A stretch of 64,000 bases of DNA. It comes from Pseudofrankia inefficax (GTDB taxonomy: Bacteria; Actinomycetota; Actinomycetes; Frankiales; Frankiaceae). The position numbers were made by a program, and so were the translations under genes. Under the pieces are notes generated by a model. The model made no database searches. It was given only the letters and a program-made list of their open reading frames with translations, and was not told where the DNA came from. Location of the stretch: NCBI RefSeq assembly GCF_000166135.1, contig NC_014666.1, positions 7,316,001 to 7,380,000 of the forward strand, read 5' to 3'. Below are positions 54,022-62,594 of the stretch, one piece after another; the stretch's first letter is position 1; each line of letters begins with the position of its first letter.

Positions 54022-54948
54022 TCAGTCCGGGCGGAAGTCGGTGATTCCCGTGACGCGGCGGTACGTCCCCGGGGCGAGTCCGTACTCCCGCTTGAAGGCC
54101 TTCGCGAAGGCGAACTCGGAGGTGTAGCCGACGCTGTGGGCGACGACGGACAGCGGTACGTCCTGTTGGCGCAGCATCCGAGCCGCGGAGGTCAGACGCC
54201 AGCGAGTGAGGTAGGTCAACGGCGGTTCGCCGACCAGCGCGGTGAACCGCCGGGTGAAGGTGGCACGAGAGACCCCGGCAGCGGCGCCCAACTGCTCGAC
54301 CGTCCACGGCCGTGCAGGATCCCGGTGCATCCGGTGGAGGCTCGGGCCCACGGCCGGGTCGGCGAGCGCCCGGCTCCAACCGGACGGATGGTCTTCCTGC
54401 CAGGCCCGCAGGATGTAGACCAGGAGCGCGCCGACAAGCGAGGACACGATCGCCTCGGCGCCAGGCTCCTGTTCCTCGACCTCGGCGCCGAGCAGGTCCA
54501 CCGCCGCGTGCAGCCCGTTTCGCCGCCGGTTCGGCAGGTGTACGACGTCGGGAAGGGTGGCCAGCAGCGGATGCGGCCGGCGCTTCTCCAGCCGGTAGGC
54601 GCCCGACAGCAGGACCGTCCGCGCGCCACCCGCCACCCCGGCGACATGCTCGTGGCCAATCCGGGTGGACTGCCGTTCGCGGTCCAGCCGGAAGGTGACG
54701 GCCGGGGTGGTCGGGGCGTCGGCCAGGGTGTGTTCCGTCCCGCCGGCGAGCAGCACCACGTCCCCTGCCCGCAGCGCCCGCGGCTGGTCATCGCCGCTCG
54801 ACAGCCAGCAGGTGCCCTGCAGGACGACGTGGAACCCGAATCCCTGGTTTCCCCCGAACCGCAGCCCCCAGGGCGCATGGGCCCGGGTGCGCGCGCACAG
54901 GGTCGGCCCGGTCTCCAGGGCCGCGAGCACGTCGGTGAGGACATCCAC
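54022..54948 (-). CDS. AraC-family transcriptional regulator (cupin_6 type)
   Basis: A 308-residue regulator. The N-terminal cupin-like domain spans residues 1-185 (RAGDVVLLAGGTEHTL). The C-terminal double helix-turn-helix contains EQLGAAAGVSRATFTRRFTALVG and VAHSVGYTSEFAFAKAFKREYGLAPGTYR. It starts with a GTG at 54948, divergent from an SDR/alcohol-dehydrogenase pair 142 bp away, which it probably activates. The family often responds to small organic effectors. Confidence 0.9.
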   Translation of the reverse strand: MDVLTDVLAALETGPTLCARTRAHAPWGLRFGGNQGFGFHVVLQGTCWLSSGDDQPRALRAGDVVLLAGGTEHTLADAPTTPAVTFRLDRERQSTRIGHEHVAGVAGGARTVLLSGAYRLEKRRPHPLLATLPDVVHLPNRRRNGLHAAVDLLGAEVEEQEPGAEAIVSSLVGALLVYILRAWQEDHPSGWSRALADPAVGPSLHRMHRDPARPWTVEQLGAAAGVSRATFTRRFTALVGEPPLTYLTRWRLTSAARMLRQQDVPLSVVAHSVGYTSEFAFAKAFKREYGLAPGTYRRVTGITDFRPD

Positions 54949-55090
54949 TCATTGATCATATCCAGACCGGCGCCAGGATGAGCCGATCGGACATGTTTCC
55001 AACCTGTCCGGACATTGTTCGTCGCAAAAGATGATTCATACAGTCGAGCCGGCGAACAGAGCTCACCATTCCGGCGAGAGAGTTGAAATC

Positions 55091-55891
55091 ATGGACTTGC
55101 AGTTGCGCGACAAACGGGCGTTGGTCACCGGCAGTTCCAGCGGCATCGGCCGAGCCATCGCGCTCTCCCTCGCCGAGGAAGGTGTCGACGTCGTCGTCCA
55201 TGGCCGAGACGCCGACAGGGCGCAGGCCACCGCGGACGTCATCGTCAAGGCTGGCGGCCGGGCGGTGGTGGTCCTGGGCGACCTGGCCGAGGACGCGGCG
55301 GCGGCCCGGGCCGCCGCCGAGGCCACCGCCGCCTTCGGTGGCATCGACATCCTGGTCAACAATGCCGGAACGGCCGAGGACACCGGCTGGGCCGGGGCGA
55401 CCGCCACGGACTGGCTCAGCCTGTACGACAGCAACGTCGCCTCCGCCGTGCGACTGATCGGGGCGCTGACGCCGGGGATGCGGGACGGCGGATGGGGTCG
55501 CGTCATCCAGATCGGCAGCGCGGCCAGCCCGTACCCGCTGCCGGAGCGGGCCGCCTACAGCGCCGCCAAGGCGGCGATGGCCAACCTCACGGTCAGCCTG
55601 GCCAAGGAACTGACCGGCACCGGCATCACCGCGAACACGATCAGCCCTGGTCCGACGCTGACCGACAGGTTCCGGGAACTCACCTCCTCCTTCGCCGAAA
55701 GCCACGGGCTGAGCGACAGCGCGGCGGCCATCCGCGCGCTGCTCGACGGGCCCCTGGCCTGCCCGTCGGCCCGGCTGGTCGAGCCGGCGGAGATCGCCGC
55801 CCTGGTCGCCCTCGTCGCCAGCCCGCTGGGCGCCTCCATCAACGGGGCCAACCTCCGGATCGACGGTGGCTTCACCCCCACCGTGAACTGA
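55091..55891 (+). CDS. Short-chain dehydrogenase/reductase
   Basis: A 266-residue classical SDR. TGSSSGIGRA (cofactor), NNAG, Ser in QIGSAASP and YSAAK (catalytic Tyr/Lys) are all present. The end GASINGANLRIDGGF is typical. The ATG at 55091 follows GAGAGAG. It is divergent from the AraC gene and 150 bp ahead of the alcohol dehydrogenase on the same strand, so both are probably AraC targets acting on a common alcohol or ketone. Substrate unknown. Confidence 0.9.
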   Translation: MDLQLRDKRALVTGSSSGIGRAIALSLAEEGVDVVVHGRDADRAQATADVIVKAGGRAVVVLGDLAEDAAAARAAAEATAAFGGIDILVNNAGTAEDTGWAGATATDWLSLYDSNVASAVRLIGALTPGMRDGGWGRVIQIGSAASPYPLPERAAYSAAKAAMANLTVSLAKELTGTGITANTISPGPTLTDRFRELTSSFAESHGLSDSAAAIRALLDGPLACPSARLVEPAEIAALVALVASPLGASINGANLRIDGGFTPTVN

Positions 55892-56041
55892 CCGGCGACC
55901 AGGCGCGGCGGGCCGGCCCCGGCCGCCGGCCAGCGCCGCCGGGACGCGACTACGCCGGCCGCGGTCGGGCAGACCGTCGGGGAGTCTCGTGGACCAGTGC
56001 GTCCCGGGCACCGCGGGCTCGGTGGAGCGAAGGAGATCGCC

Positions 56042-57112
56042 GTGCTGATGAGAGCGGCCCGCATGTACGGCTACCACGAACCGTTGCGGCTAGAGGAGAT
56101 CCCGGTCCCCACCCCGGAGCCGGACGAGGTCCTGGTGAAGGTGTCGGCCGCGGGGATGTGCCGCAGCGACTACCAGTTGATCGAGGGCTACTTCGAGCAG
56201 GCCGCGCCGCTGGAGTTCCCGGCCGTTCCCGGACACGAGGTCGCCGGCCGGGTGGCCGCCACCGGCTCCGCCGTCCCGCGTTCGGCCGGCCTGTCCGAAG
56301 GCGACCAGGTCGTGGTCAACCCCGGGTGGGGCGATGGAACGTGCCGCCAGTGCCATGAGGGCAATGAGCAGCTCTGCACCGGAAGCGGCGGGTGGATCGG
56401 CTTCGGGCCTCCCGGCGGTTTCGCGGACTACGTGGCGGTCCCGCGGCGCCACCTGATCCGGGTGCCGGGCGGTGACCAGAAGGCGGAGCATCTCGCGCCG
56501 TTGACCGATGCCGGGCTGACTCCCTACCGCGGGGTCAAGAAGCTGCGGGCGGGCGGCAAGCTCGGACCGGGGCGGACCGTGGTGGTGGCCGGCATCGGCG
56601 GCCTCGGCAGCTACGCCGTGCAGTACGCGAAGCTGCTCGGCGGCGGCGCGACCGTGGTCGCGTTCTCCCGGACCGACGAGAAGCTGGCGCTCGCCCGGCG
56701 CAACGGCGCCGATCACACCGTCAACACCCGCGACCTGAAGCCCGGCCAGGTACAGGACGAATTGGAGGCACTCACCGGCCGCCGGACGGTCGACGCGATC
56801 CTGGACTGCGCGGGCGCCCCCGCGTCGATCACGCTCGACTTCGAGATTCTCGCGGCCGAGGGCGTGGTGGTGTCGGTGGGCCTCATGGGTACCAAGGTCG
56901 AGGTTCCGCTGAACGTGATCGTAGGAACCGAGCTCTCGTACTTCGGTTCGTTCTGGGGCAACTACAACGACCTCACCGAGGTCCTCGCCCTCGCGGCCGC
57001 GGGGCGCATCCAGCACAGCGTCACCACGGTGACGTTCGAGGACATCAACGACAACCTCCAGGCACTCGCCCGCGGCGACGTCGTGGGCCGCCAGGCCATC
57101 GTCTTCGCCTAG
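56042..57112 (+). CDS. Zinc-dependent alcohol dehydrogenase (MDR family)
   Basis: A 356-residue medium-chain dehydrogenase. Catalytic zinc site: Cys39 in AAGMCRSDYQ and the GHE of PGHEVAG. The structural zinc lobe is reduced: GTCRQCHEGNEQLC has three closely placed cysteines. The Rossmann motif is VAGIGGLGSYAVQYAKLLG. The start at GTG 56042 follows AAGGAG; an ATG at 56048 is close behind. It follows the SDR and is followed by a 73-bp repeat. It probably oxidises an alcohol with NAD+; substrate unknown. Confidence 0.88.
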   Translation: MLMRAARMYGYHEPLRLEEIPVPTPEPDEVLVKVSAAGMCRSDYQLIEGYFEQAAPLEFPAVPGHEVAGRVAATGSAVPRSAGLSEGDQVVVNPGWGDGTCRQCHEGNEQLCTGSGGWIGFGPPGGFADYVAVPRRHLIRVPGGDQKAEHLAPLTDAGLTPYRGVKKLRAGGKLGPGRTVVVAGIGGLGSYAVQYAKLLGGGATVVAFSRTDEKLALARRNGADHTVNTRDLKPGQVQDELEALTGRRTVDAILDCAGAPASITLDFEILAAEGVVVSVGLMGTKVEVPLNVIVGTELSYFGSFWGNYNDLTEVLALAAAGRIQHSVTTVTFEDINDNLQALARGDVVGRQAIVFA

Positions 57113-57152
57113 CGCGGCCTCCGGCGGAACTCGCCCGTTCCGGCGTGCCCAT

Positions 57153-57225
57153 GATCGCCGGCTCGGCCCTCCAGTGGTTGCGGCTGGGGCTGTTTCGTAG
57201 CCACCGGAGGGCCAAGACGCCGATC
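57153..57225. repeat. 73-bp palindromic intergenic element, copy 3
   Basis: The element lies 40 bp downstream of the alcohol dehydrogenase stop. It begins GATCGCCGG and ends GACGCCGATC. The inner arms GGCCCTCCAGTGGTTG and CCACCGGAGGGCC pair with few mismatches. It shares the loop region GGGCTGTTTCG with copy 1. Confidence 0.8.
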
Positions 57226-57372
57226 AAGGCAGCAGCCGGACGGCTGCGGCCACGGCACTGGCCGCGGTTCGATGCGCTCGGCGGGGATTTGGGCGGAACC
57301 GGTTCCTTGAGGAGCCATCCTCTGCGAGACTGCAATTTACATAGCTAAATTTGCAGGATCGTCGAGGAGGAC

Positions 57373-58122
57373 GTGGTCGTGGAACAACTCCCCGCCGCGC
57401 GAACCGCCAGGTGGTTCGCCGAGCAGCGTGTCCGGGCCGTGGGCAGAGCCGAGCGGCTCGTCCGCGGCACGTCGAGCCGCTTACGCCTTGCCGGAGTCGG
57501 CCTGGCCGCCGTGGGCGTCACCGCCGCCGTGACGATCGCGGGCTGCGCGCCTCCCGGCGGCATCGTCACGTCGCACCCGTCGCCGTCGGCCAGACCGCTG
57601 CACGCCGCCCTGTCGGTGGCGAAAATCGGCTGCGACGACTCCGGCGGGACGGCCAAGCTGGACGCCTCGGGAACGACCGGTGGGGCCGGTCCGCTGACCT
57701 ACGCGTTCGCCTTCGGCGACGGAACGACCGCGGCCGCCGCCTCAACGGCGACCACAAACCACCTGTACGCCAGGAACGGGCCGTTCACGGCGACCGTGAC
57801 AGTGCGCGACGCGTCCGGCGCCACGGCCACGGCGACCGCCACCGTCACCTTGCTCCACCTCGCCGCGAGCCCGACGTCGGTAACGGTCGGGCAGTCCGTG
57901 ACGTTCACCGCCACCGGCATCTGCGCGGGCGCTCGCATCGACCTGAATTCGGGCGGCTATGCCGGTTACTACTACGGTGAACCCAACGCCCACAACTTCT
58001 GGGAGGACAACCCTTACACGACCACCTTCAGCGCCCCAGGGACGCTGCACTACAGCGCCCACTGGTCGGAGATCAATCCGTATTCGGACTCCAACGTCGT
58101 GGCGATAACCGTGACCGCCTAG
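57373..58122 (+). CDS. Predicted lipoprotein with a PKD domain
   Basis: A 249-residue exported protein. An arginine-rich N-region of about 37 residues precedes a hydrophobic core and a clean lipobox IAGC (Cys58). Residues about 80-165 form a PKD-type beta sandwich with the FGDGT motif and HLYARNGPFTATVTV. A second beta domain (residues 170-249) starts PTSVTVGQSVTFTA and has a Tyr/Asn-rich loop. It probably anchors to the outer face of the membrane and mediates binding; no enzyme motif is seen. Start is a GTG at 57373 just after GAGGAGGAC. Confidence 0.8.
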   Translation: MVVEQLPAARTARWFAEQRVRAVGRAERLVRGTSSRLRLAGVGLAAVGVTAAVTIAGCAPPGGIVTSHPSPSARPLHAALSVAKIGCDDSGGTAKLDASGTTGGAGPLTYAFAFGDGTTAAAASTATTNHLYARNGPFTATVTVRDASGATATATATVTLLHLAASPTSVTVGQSVTFTATGICAGARIDLNSGGYAGYYYGEPNAHNFWEDNPYTTTFSAPGTLHYSAHWSEINPYSDSNVVAITVTA

Positions 58123-58170
58123 CTCGGCCGTTTTCCGTTACCGCGACCGAGAGCCATTCCTGAGCCGGCG

Positions 58171-58213
58171 TCGCTGGGTGTGGCGGGACCGCTGGCCCCG
58201 CCACACCCAGCGA
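58171..58213 (+). terminator. 17-bp perfect stem-loop after the PKD lipoprotein gene
   Basis: Positions 58171-58187 and 58197-58213 are perfect reverse complements with a 9-base loop, 48 bp past the stop codon. The stem is very GC-rich (CGCTGGGTGTGGCGGG on the left arm) and lacks a T tract, as usual in high-GC actinobacteria. It most likely terminates the lipoprotein transcript. Confidence 0.8.
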
Positions 58214-58302
58214 CAGCCAGGGACGGACCCTCGCCGTCCGTCCGCGACTGACCGTTCATCCCGTGCTGTAGGTGCTGCCCCCACCCGAGCGACCGGCGGA
58301 AT

Positions 58303-58375
58303 GATCGCCGTTTTCGCCCTCACGTGGTCGTGAATCGGGTCTTCTCGCAACCGTCTGAGGGCCAAAACGGCGATC
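58303..58375. repeat. 73-bp palindromic intergenic element, copy 4
   Basis: It sits between the lipoprotein terminator and the convergent CorA gene. The ends GATCGCCGTTTT and AAAACGGCGATC are perfect 12-bp inverted repeats. The 58123-58483 gap contains only this element and the terminator hairpin. Confidence 0.85.
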
Positions 58376-58483
58376 ACGTCGGCCGGTGGCCGCGCCGGCC
58401 GGGTTGGCGGCCGCGCCCGTACGGCTGTCAGGGCAGAGGGCGCGCGCGCTGCCTCTGGGTCGTCACTCCGGCTCCGGCCCTGG

Positions 58484-59467
58484 TTACCACCATCCCCGTC
58501 GGCGGGCCCAGCGCAGAAGTGCGGCGGACATGGCCACCATCACGGCGAGGGTCGCGACGAGTGGCCAGACCTGGGTGTGGTCGTTGACGATGACGTTCAT
58601 CCCGAGAACCGAGGAGAGGGCTGTGATCGGTAGGGTCACGGCGGCGATGACGGCGAACCGCTCGGCGGCGATGGTCATCTTTGTCTCGGTCCGGGTGCGG
58701 TAGAACTCGATCACTCCCTGCAGATATTCGCGTTGGTTGTCGGCGAGAGTGCGGACTCGGTCGAACTGGTCGACGAGGTCGGTGACCAGTGATCCGGCGG
58801 TGACCGGGACGGTGTCGGCGAGGGTGGATATCCGGTGGTAGATCTCCCGGCTCGACGCGGCCATCGTGCGCGCCGCGAGCAGGCCGTGGCGGGCGCGGAA
58901 CAGCTCGTCAAGCAGCTGTTCCGGATCATCGAGGTTTCCACCGGTGACCCGCTGTTCGAGTTTCCATACGTCGCCGGTCAGCATCTCGACGAAGTCCTCG
59001 AGCCGGTGGGTCAGCGTCGACACGATGGCGTGGGACAGCTCGAACGGGGTCGACGGGCGCAGTTTTCCGGACTCCAGCCGGTCGAGTACCGCCCGGGTGT
59101 CCCGTAGTGCGACCCGCCCGTCGACCGCCGGGTTGACGGGTCCGTGCACGGTCACGAGGTACCGGGTCCCGACGAACTGGTCGAGTTCGACGTAGTGGAC
59201 GTGGCCGCCGGCGCCTCGTTCGGGTGCGTGCAGGACGACGAACAGGTGGTCCGGGTCGGCGTGCACCTTCGGTACGCGGTTGCGCTCGACGCAGTCGTGG
59301 ACGCTGCCCGGAGCGAAACCGAACACGTCGGCGAGCACCCGTGCCGCGTCCGGGTCACAGTCGGGCACGTCCACCCAGAGCAGACCCTCGCCGCCCGCGA
59401 GCAGCCCGGCGAGCGCCTCGACCGGATGGCGCCGGATGCCCGAGTGGGTGATGAGTCGAACGTCCAT
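58484..59467 (-). CDS. CorA-family divalent cation transporter
   Basis: A 327-residue protein. The N-terminal cytoplasmic alpha/beta domain is followed by long helices (FVEMLTGDVWKLEQRV and AAERFAVIAAVTLPITAL) and two C-terminal membrane helices. The family signature GMN is present in SVLGMNVIV. The residues after GMN are IVNDH rather than the usual loop with an MPEL-type motif, so ion selectivity may differ (Mg2+, Ni2+, Co2+ or Zn2+ efflux as in ZntB). The ATG at 59467 follows GGGGAAGGA. The longer open frame upstream is antisense noise over lysA. Confidence 0.85.
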   Translation of the reverse strand: MDVRLITHSGIRRHPVEALAGLLAGGEGLLWVDVPDCDPDAARVLADVFGFAPGSVHDCVERNRVPKVHADPDHLFVVLHAPERGAGGHVHYVELDQFVGTRYLVTVHGPVNPAVDGRVALRDTRAVLDRLESGKLRPSTPFELSHAIVSTLTHRLEDFVEMLTGDVWKLEQRVTGGNLDDPEQLLDELFRARHGLLAARTMAASSREIYHRISTLADTVPVTAGSLVTDLVDQFDRVRTLADNQREYLQGVIEFYRTRTETKMTIAAERFAVIAAVTLPITALSSVLGMNVIVNDHTQVWPLVATLAVMVAMSAALLRWARRRGWW

Positions 59468-59547
59468 CAACGTCCTTCCCCGGGCGGGTGGCCGCGGGTG
59501 GCGGGCCTGGCTTCTGGATACCAGCTGGGTCAGGCGTGGGCCGGTTG

Positions 59548-60882
59548 TCACACGCCGATGTCGCGGGTGAGGAGGTCTTCCTCTGTCTCGCGGCGGATGA
59601 GCAGGCGGGCTGTGCCGTCGTGGACGGCGACGAGTGGGGGACGCCCGACCAGGTTGTAGGTGGAGGCGAGGCTGTGGTGGTAGGCGCCGGTGGTGGCGAC
59701 CGCGAGCAGGTCGCCTGCGTGGATGTCGCCGGGTAGCGGGACGTCGCGGGCGAGGATGTCGCCGGCTTCGCAGTGGCGGCCGACGACGGTGGCGGGGTGG
59801 GAGGCGGCGAGGGAGCGGCGGCCGATGAGCTGGAGGGTGTAGCGGGCGCCGTAGAGCGCGGGCCGGGGGTTGTCGCTCATGCCGCCGTCGACGGCGACGA
59901 AGGTCCGTACGCCTGGGAGGTGTTTGACGGTGATGACCCGGTAGAGGGTGATGCCGGCCTGGGCGATCAGGGCGCGGCCGGGTTCGACGGTGAGGCGGGG
60001 GGCGGGCAGGCGGTGTCGTTCGCTTTCGTAGGCCAGGGCGCCGGTCAGGCGGTGCGCGAGGCCCGCGAGGTCGAAGCCGTCGTCGCCGGGGGTGTAGCGG
60101 ACGGCGTGGCCGCCGCCGATGTTGAGCTGCGCCAGCACGATGCCGTGCTGGTCGCGGATGGTGGCGAGCAGGCCGATCAGGCGTCTGGTCGCCTCCTCGA
60201 TCGCGCCGATACGGGTGAGCTGGGAGCCGATGTGGCAGTGCAGCCCGACCAGTCGAAGGCCCGGCTGGTCCAGTACCTGGCCGGCGGCGTCGGTGGCGGC
60301 GCCCAGCGGGATGCCGAACTTCTGGTCGGGGACCCCGGTGCTGATGGCGTGGTGGGTGTGGCCGTCGACGTCGGGGGTCACCCGCAGCAGTACCCGCTGG
60401 TCGTGGGCCAGCGGGCCGAGGTGGCTGATCTCGTCGGTCGAGTCGATCACTATGCGCCCGACGTGGTAGTCGAGGGCCGCCTTGAGGTCCTCGGGGGTCT
60501 TGGCGTTGCCGTGCAGGATGAGCCGGTCGGCGGGGAAGTGGACGGATCGGGCCACGGCGAGCTCGCCGGCCGAGCAGACGTCCAGGGACAGGCCCTCCTG
60601 CGCGACCCAACGGGCGACCGCCCGGGTGAGCAGCGCCTTGCCCGCATAGCAGACCTCGACGCCGGGCAGGGCCGCGCGGTACTGCCGGGCGCGGCGACGG
60701 AACGTCGCCTCGTCGAGCACATAGGCCGGGGTGCCGAACCTCGCGGCCACCCTCGTCATCGCGCTGCCCCCGACGTGGAGTTCACCGTCGCTGTCCAGCG
60801 TGGTGCCCTGCGGCCAGATCCCGGCCGCGAGCTTCGCCCGCAGCGCGGGCCGCAGACTCGGGATGAGCTCACCCAGCGTCAC
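59548..60882 (-). CDS. lysA: Diaminopimelate decarboxylase
   Basis: A 444-residue PLP enzyme of the alanine-racemase-fold class that makes L-lysine from meso-diaminopimelate. PLP Lys82 lies in VCYAGKALL. Other motifs are LHCHIGSQ, NIGGGHAV, TVEPGRALIAQAG and, for the second subunit's active site, RHCEAGD (usual form CESGD, here Ala for Ser). TGAYHHSLASTYN follows. Actinobacterial lysA usually sits next to argS and homoserine genes; that context is absent here, so this may be a second copy or a related amino-acid decarboxylase. It is 80 bp upstream of corA on the same strand. Confidence 0.85.
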   Translation of the reverse strand: MTLGELIPSLRPALRAKLAAGIWPQGTTLDSDGELHVGGSAMTRVAARFGTPAYVLDEATFRRRARQYRAALPGVEVCYAGKALLTRAVARWVAQEGLSLDVCSAGELAVARSVHFPADRLILHGNAKTPEDLKAALDYHVGRIVIDSTDEISHLGPLAHDQRVLLRVTPDVDGHTHHAISTGVPDQKFGIPLGAATDAAGQVLDQPGLRLVGLHCHIGSQLTRIGAIEEATRRLIGLLATIRDQHGIVLAQLNIGGGHAVRYTPGDDGFDLAGLAHRLTGALAYESERHRLPAPRLTVEPGRALIAQAGITLYRVITVKHLPGVRTFVAVDGGMSDNPRPALYGARYTLQLIGRRSLAASHPATVVGRHCEAGDILARDVPLPGDIHAGDLLAVATTGAYHHSLASTYNLVGRPPLVAVHDGTARLLIRRETEEDLLTRDIGV

Positions 60883-61100
60883 CGTTCGCTCCTTCGCCGA
60901 GGCGCTGACCAGGTGGCAGCGCCGTCAGCACCACTTCATGCCCACCGGGGGCCGCGCGGGAAGTGGCATTGACACGGCGTTGACGGCCTGAGGGCGAATT
61001 TCCACAGCCCACGGAGCTTCCGAACCCACGATGGCTTGTCGGCGCCGGTCCTGATCGCCGACTTCGCCCGACTCTGTCGAGCACGCGAACGACGCCCCCT

Positions 61101-61173
61101 GATCGCCGTTTCGGCCCTCGGGTGGTCGCTACCGAGCCTGTCTCATGGCCACCCGAGGGCGAGAACGGCGATC
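61101..61173. repeat. 73-bp palindromic intergenic element, copy 5
   Basis: It lies 23 bp beyond the MaoC-like stop and 218 bp before the lysA start. The ends GATCGCCGTTT and GAACGGCGATC and the arms GCCCTCGGGTGG and CCACCCGAGGGC are almost perfect, with a distinct loop (TCGCTACCGAGCCTGTCTCATGG region, read in parts). A shorter half-copy beginning GATCGCCGACTTCGCCCG is just upstream near 61051. The 60883-61196 gap holds nothing else recognised. Confidence 0.85.
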
Positions 61174-61196
61174 AAGGCGACGGACGGACCTTGGCT

Positions 61197-61691
61197 TTAG
61201 TAGCGAATGGTCGTCTTGACTCGCGTCTTGACAGGCTGGCCGTGCTGGTTGGTCCACTCGGTCGCAACGTAGGTGTAGAGGGTCAGACCGTTACGGCCTT
61301 GGCGTTCCTCCCAGTGCGTCAGACGGGAGCGGGTGGTGATGACGTCCCCTGGCCGCATCTTGACCCCGAACTTGTCGGTCATGCCGCCGTTGAGGGCGTT
61401 TCCGCCCTTCTTCGTCTCTTGACCTGGCACCGCGCCCGCCGGCCTCGGCCGCACCAGCGGGACGGCCCAGGCGAAGGGATTGAAGTCGTCCGGGGCGATG
61501 ATCCCACCCCAGCGAGTCGACCTGGCGTAGGCCTCGTCCCAGTAGATTCTCGGCGGCGTCTCGCCCCAGTACACCGCGATGGCCCACTTGCGAATGTCGG
61601 ACGCCGCCACCGGGTAGGAGGTCGCCTCGTCCGTCCACACCCCCTTTTGTGCTTCAAGTTCGGGGGTCACGAGGGTTTCGAGCTGTCCCAT
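61197..61691 (-). CDS. MaoC/FAS1-like dehydratase-domain protein
   Basis: A 164-residue hot-dog-fold protein resembling the N-terminal FAS1_DH/MaoC_dehydrat_N domain. It has YPVAASDIRKWAIAVYW, GIIAPDDF and MRPGDVITTRSRL. It lacks an obvious MaoC catalytic Asp-His pair, so it may form an (R)-hydratase only with a partner subunit. It is in a minus-strand group with an SDR and an aldehyde dehydrogenase, suggesting breakdown of an aldehyde or acyl compound. The ATG at 61691 lies behind three tandem ribosome-site-like repeats. Confidence 0.78.
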   Translation of the reverse strand: MGQLETLVTPELEAQKGVWTDEATSYPVAASDIRKWAIAVYWGETPPRIYWDEAYARSTRWGGIIAPDDFNPFAWAVPLVRPRPAGAVPGQETKKGGNALNGGMTDKFGVKMRPGDVITTRSRLTHWEERQGRNGLTLYTYVATEWTNQHGQPVKTRVKTTIRY

Positions 61692-61697
61692 CGCCTT

Positions 61698-61727
61698 CCT
61701 TCGATCTCCTTCGATCTCCTTCGGTCT
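61698..61727 (-). repeat. Three tandem 10-bp repeats containing ribosome-site-like sequence
   Basis: CCTTCGATCT occurs at 61698 and 61708 and CCTTCGGTCT at 61718, with no spacer. On the coding strand each unit reads AGATCGAAGG, giving repeated GAAGG(A) cores 6-30 bases before the ATG of the MaoC-like gene. Copy number could tune translation. Confidence 0.6.
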
Positions 61728-61762
61728 CGCGGAGCGTCAACGCCGCCGTCGACACCGGGAGA

Positions 61763-62515
61763 TCAGCCGCCGGCGGTCCAGCCACCGTCCACTACGAGCG
61801 TCGAACCGGTGACGTACGAGGCGTCGTCGGAGGCGAGGAAGGCCGCGACCGCGGCGACCTCGTCCGGATGACCTGGCCGGTCCAGCGCCGATTTCGACGC
61901 CGCCTTCGCGACCAGCTCGGGGAAGTTCTCCTCGCCCATGAGGGTCATGCCGGTCGGGTAGATGAAGCCGGGGCACAGCGCGTTGACCCGAACATTTGCC
62001 GTGCCCCACTCCCGGGCCGCGGACCGGGTCATCGCAAGAATTCCTGCCTTGGAGGCCCCGTACGCACCGGTGTGCGGCGACGAGACGAGCGCACCGACGG
62101 ACGACCAGTTGACCACCGAGCCTCCACCGCTCGCGACCATCGCCGGGATCGCGTATTTCATGCCGAGAAAGACGCTCTTGAGGTTGATGGCCATCAGCTT
62201 GTCGAAGTCGTCCGGGTCGACGTCAGGGATCGCGGCCTGGGCCAGCCCCGCCACGCCGACGACGTTGCAGAGCACGTCCAGCCGTCCGAACCTGCTGACC
62301 GATTCGACGACAAGCGCCTCCACGTCGGACGCCTGGGTGACATCCGCGTGGAACGGAACAATCGCGTCGTTGTCGGCCGCGGTGTCCTTCTCGGCGCCGC
62401 TGACATCGGCAGCCACGACGAACGCGCCGTCGCGGGCCAGCCGCAGTGCCACCGCCCGGCCCTGGCCGATGCCGGCTCCCGTCACGATCGCGACTTTTCC
62501 CTCAAGACGTGCCAC
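61763..62515 (-). CDS. Short-chain dehydrogenase/reductase
   Basis: A 250-residue SDR. Cofactor motif TGAGIGQGRA, catalytic Ser in VNWSSVGA and YGASK are present; the usual NNAG reads CNVVG. The end TGSTLVVDGGW is typical. It lies between the aldehyde dehydrogenase (upstream, 79-bp gap) and the MaoC-like gene (downstream, 71-bp gap), all on the minus strand, so one catabolic operon is likely. Confidence 0.9.
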   Translation of the reverse strand: MARLEGKVAIVTGAGIGQGRAVALRLARDGAFVVAADVSGAEKDTAADNDAIVPFHADVTQASDVEALVVESVSRFGRLDVLCNVVGVAGLAQAAIPDVDPDDFDKLMAINLKSVFLGMKYAIPAMVASGGGSVVNWSSVGALVSSPHTGAYGASKAGILAMTRSAAREWGTANVRVNALCPGFIYPTGMTLMGEENFPELVAKAASKSALDRPGHPDEVAAVAAFLASDDASYVTGSTLVVDGGWTAGG

Positions 62516-62594
62516 GAATGCTCCTCGGTTCTGGAACTAAGACCAGCGGCTCACGGCGCTGGGTGTCGCGGTCGGGCCCCGCGGCCTCGGGCTC

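Noticed and set aside
59468-60610. N-terminal extension of CorA to about 708 residues
   Set aside because: The extra part overlaps lysA on the same strand in another frame and is Arg/Pro-rich. The ATG at 59467 has a good ribosome site and begins the CorA domain.
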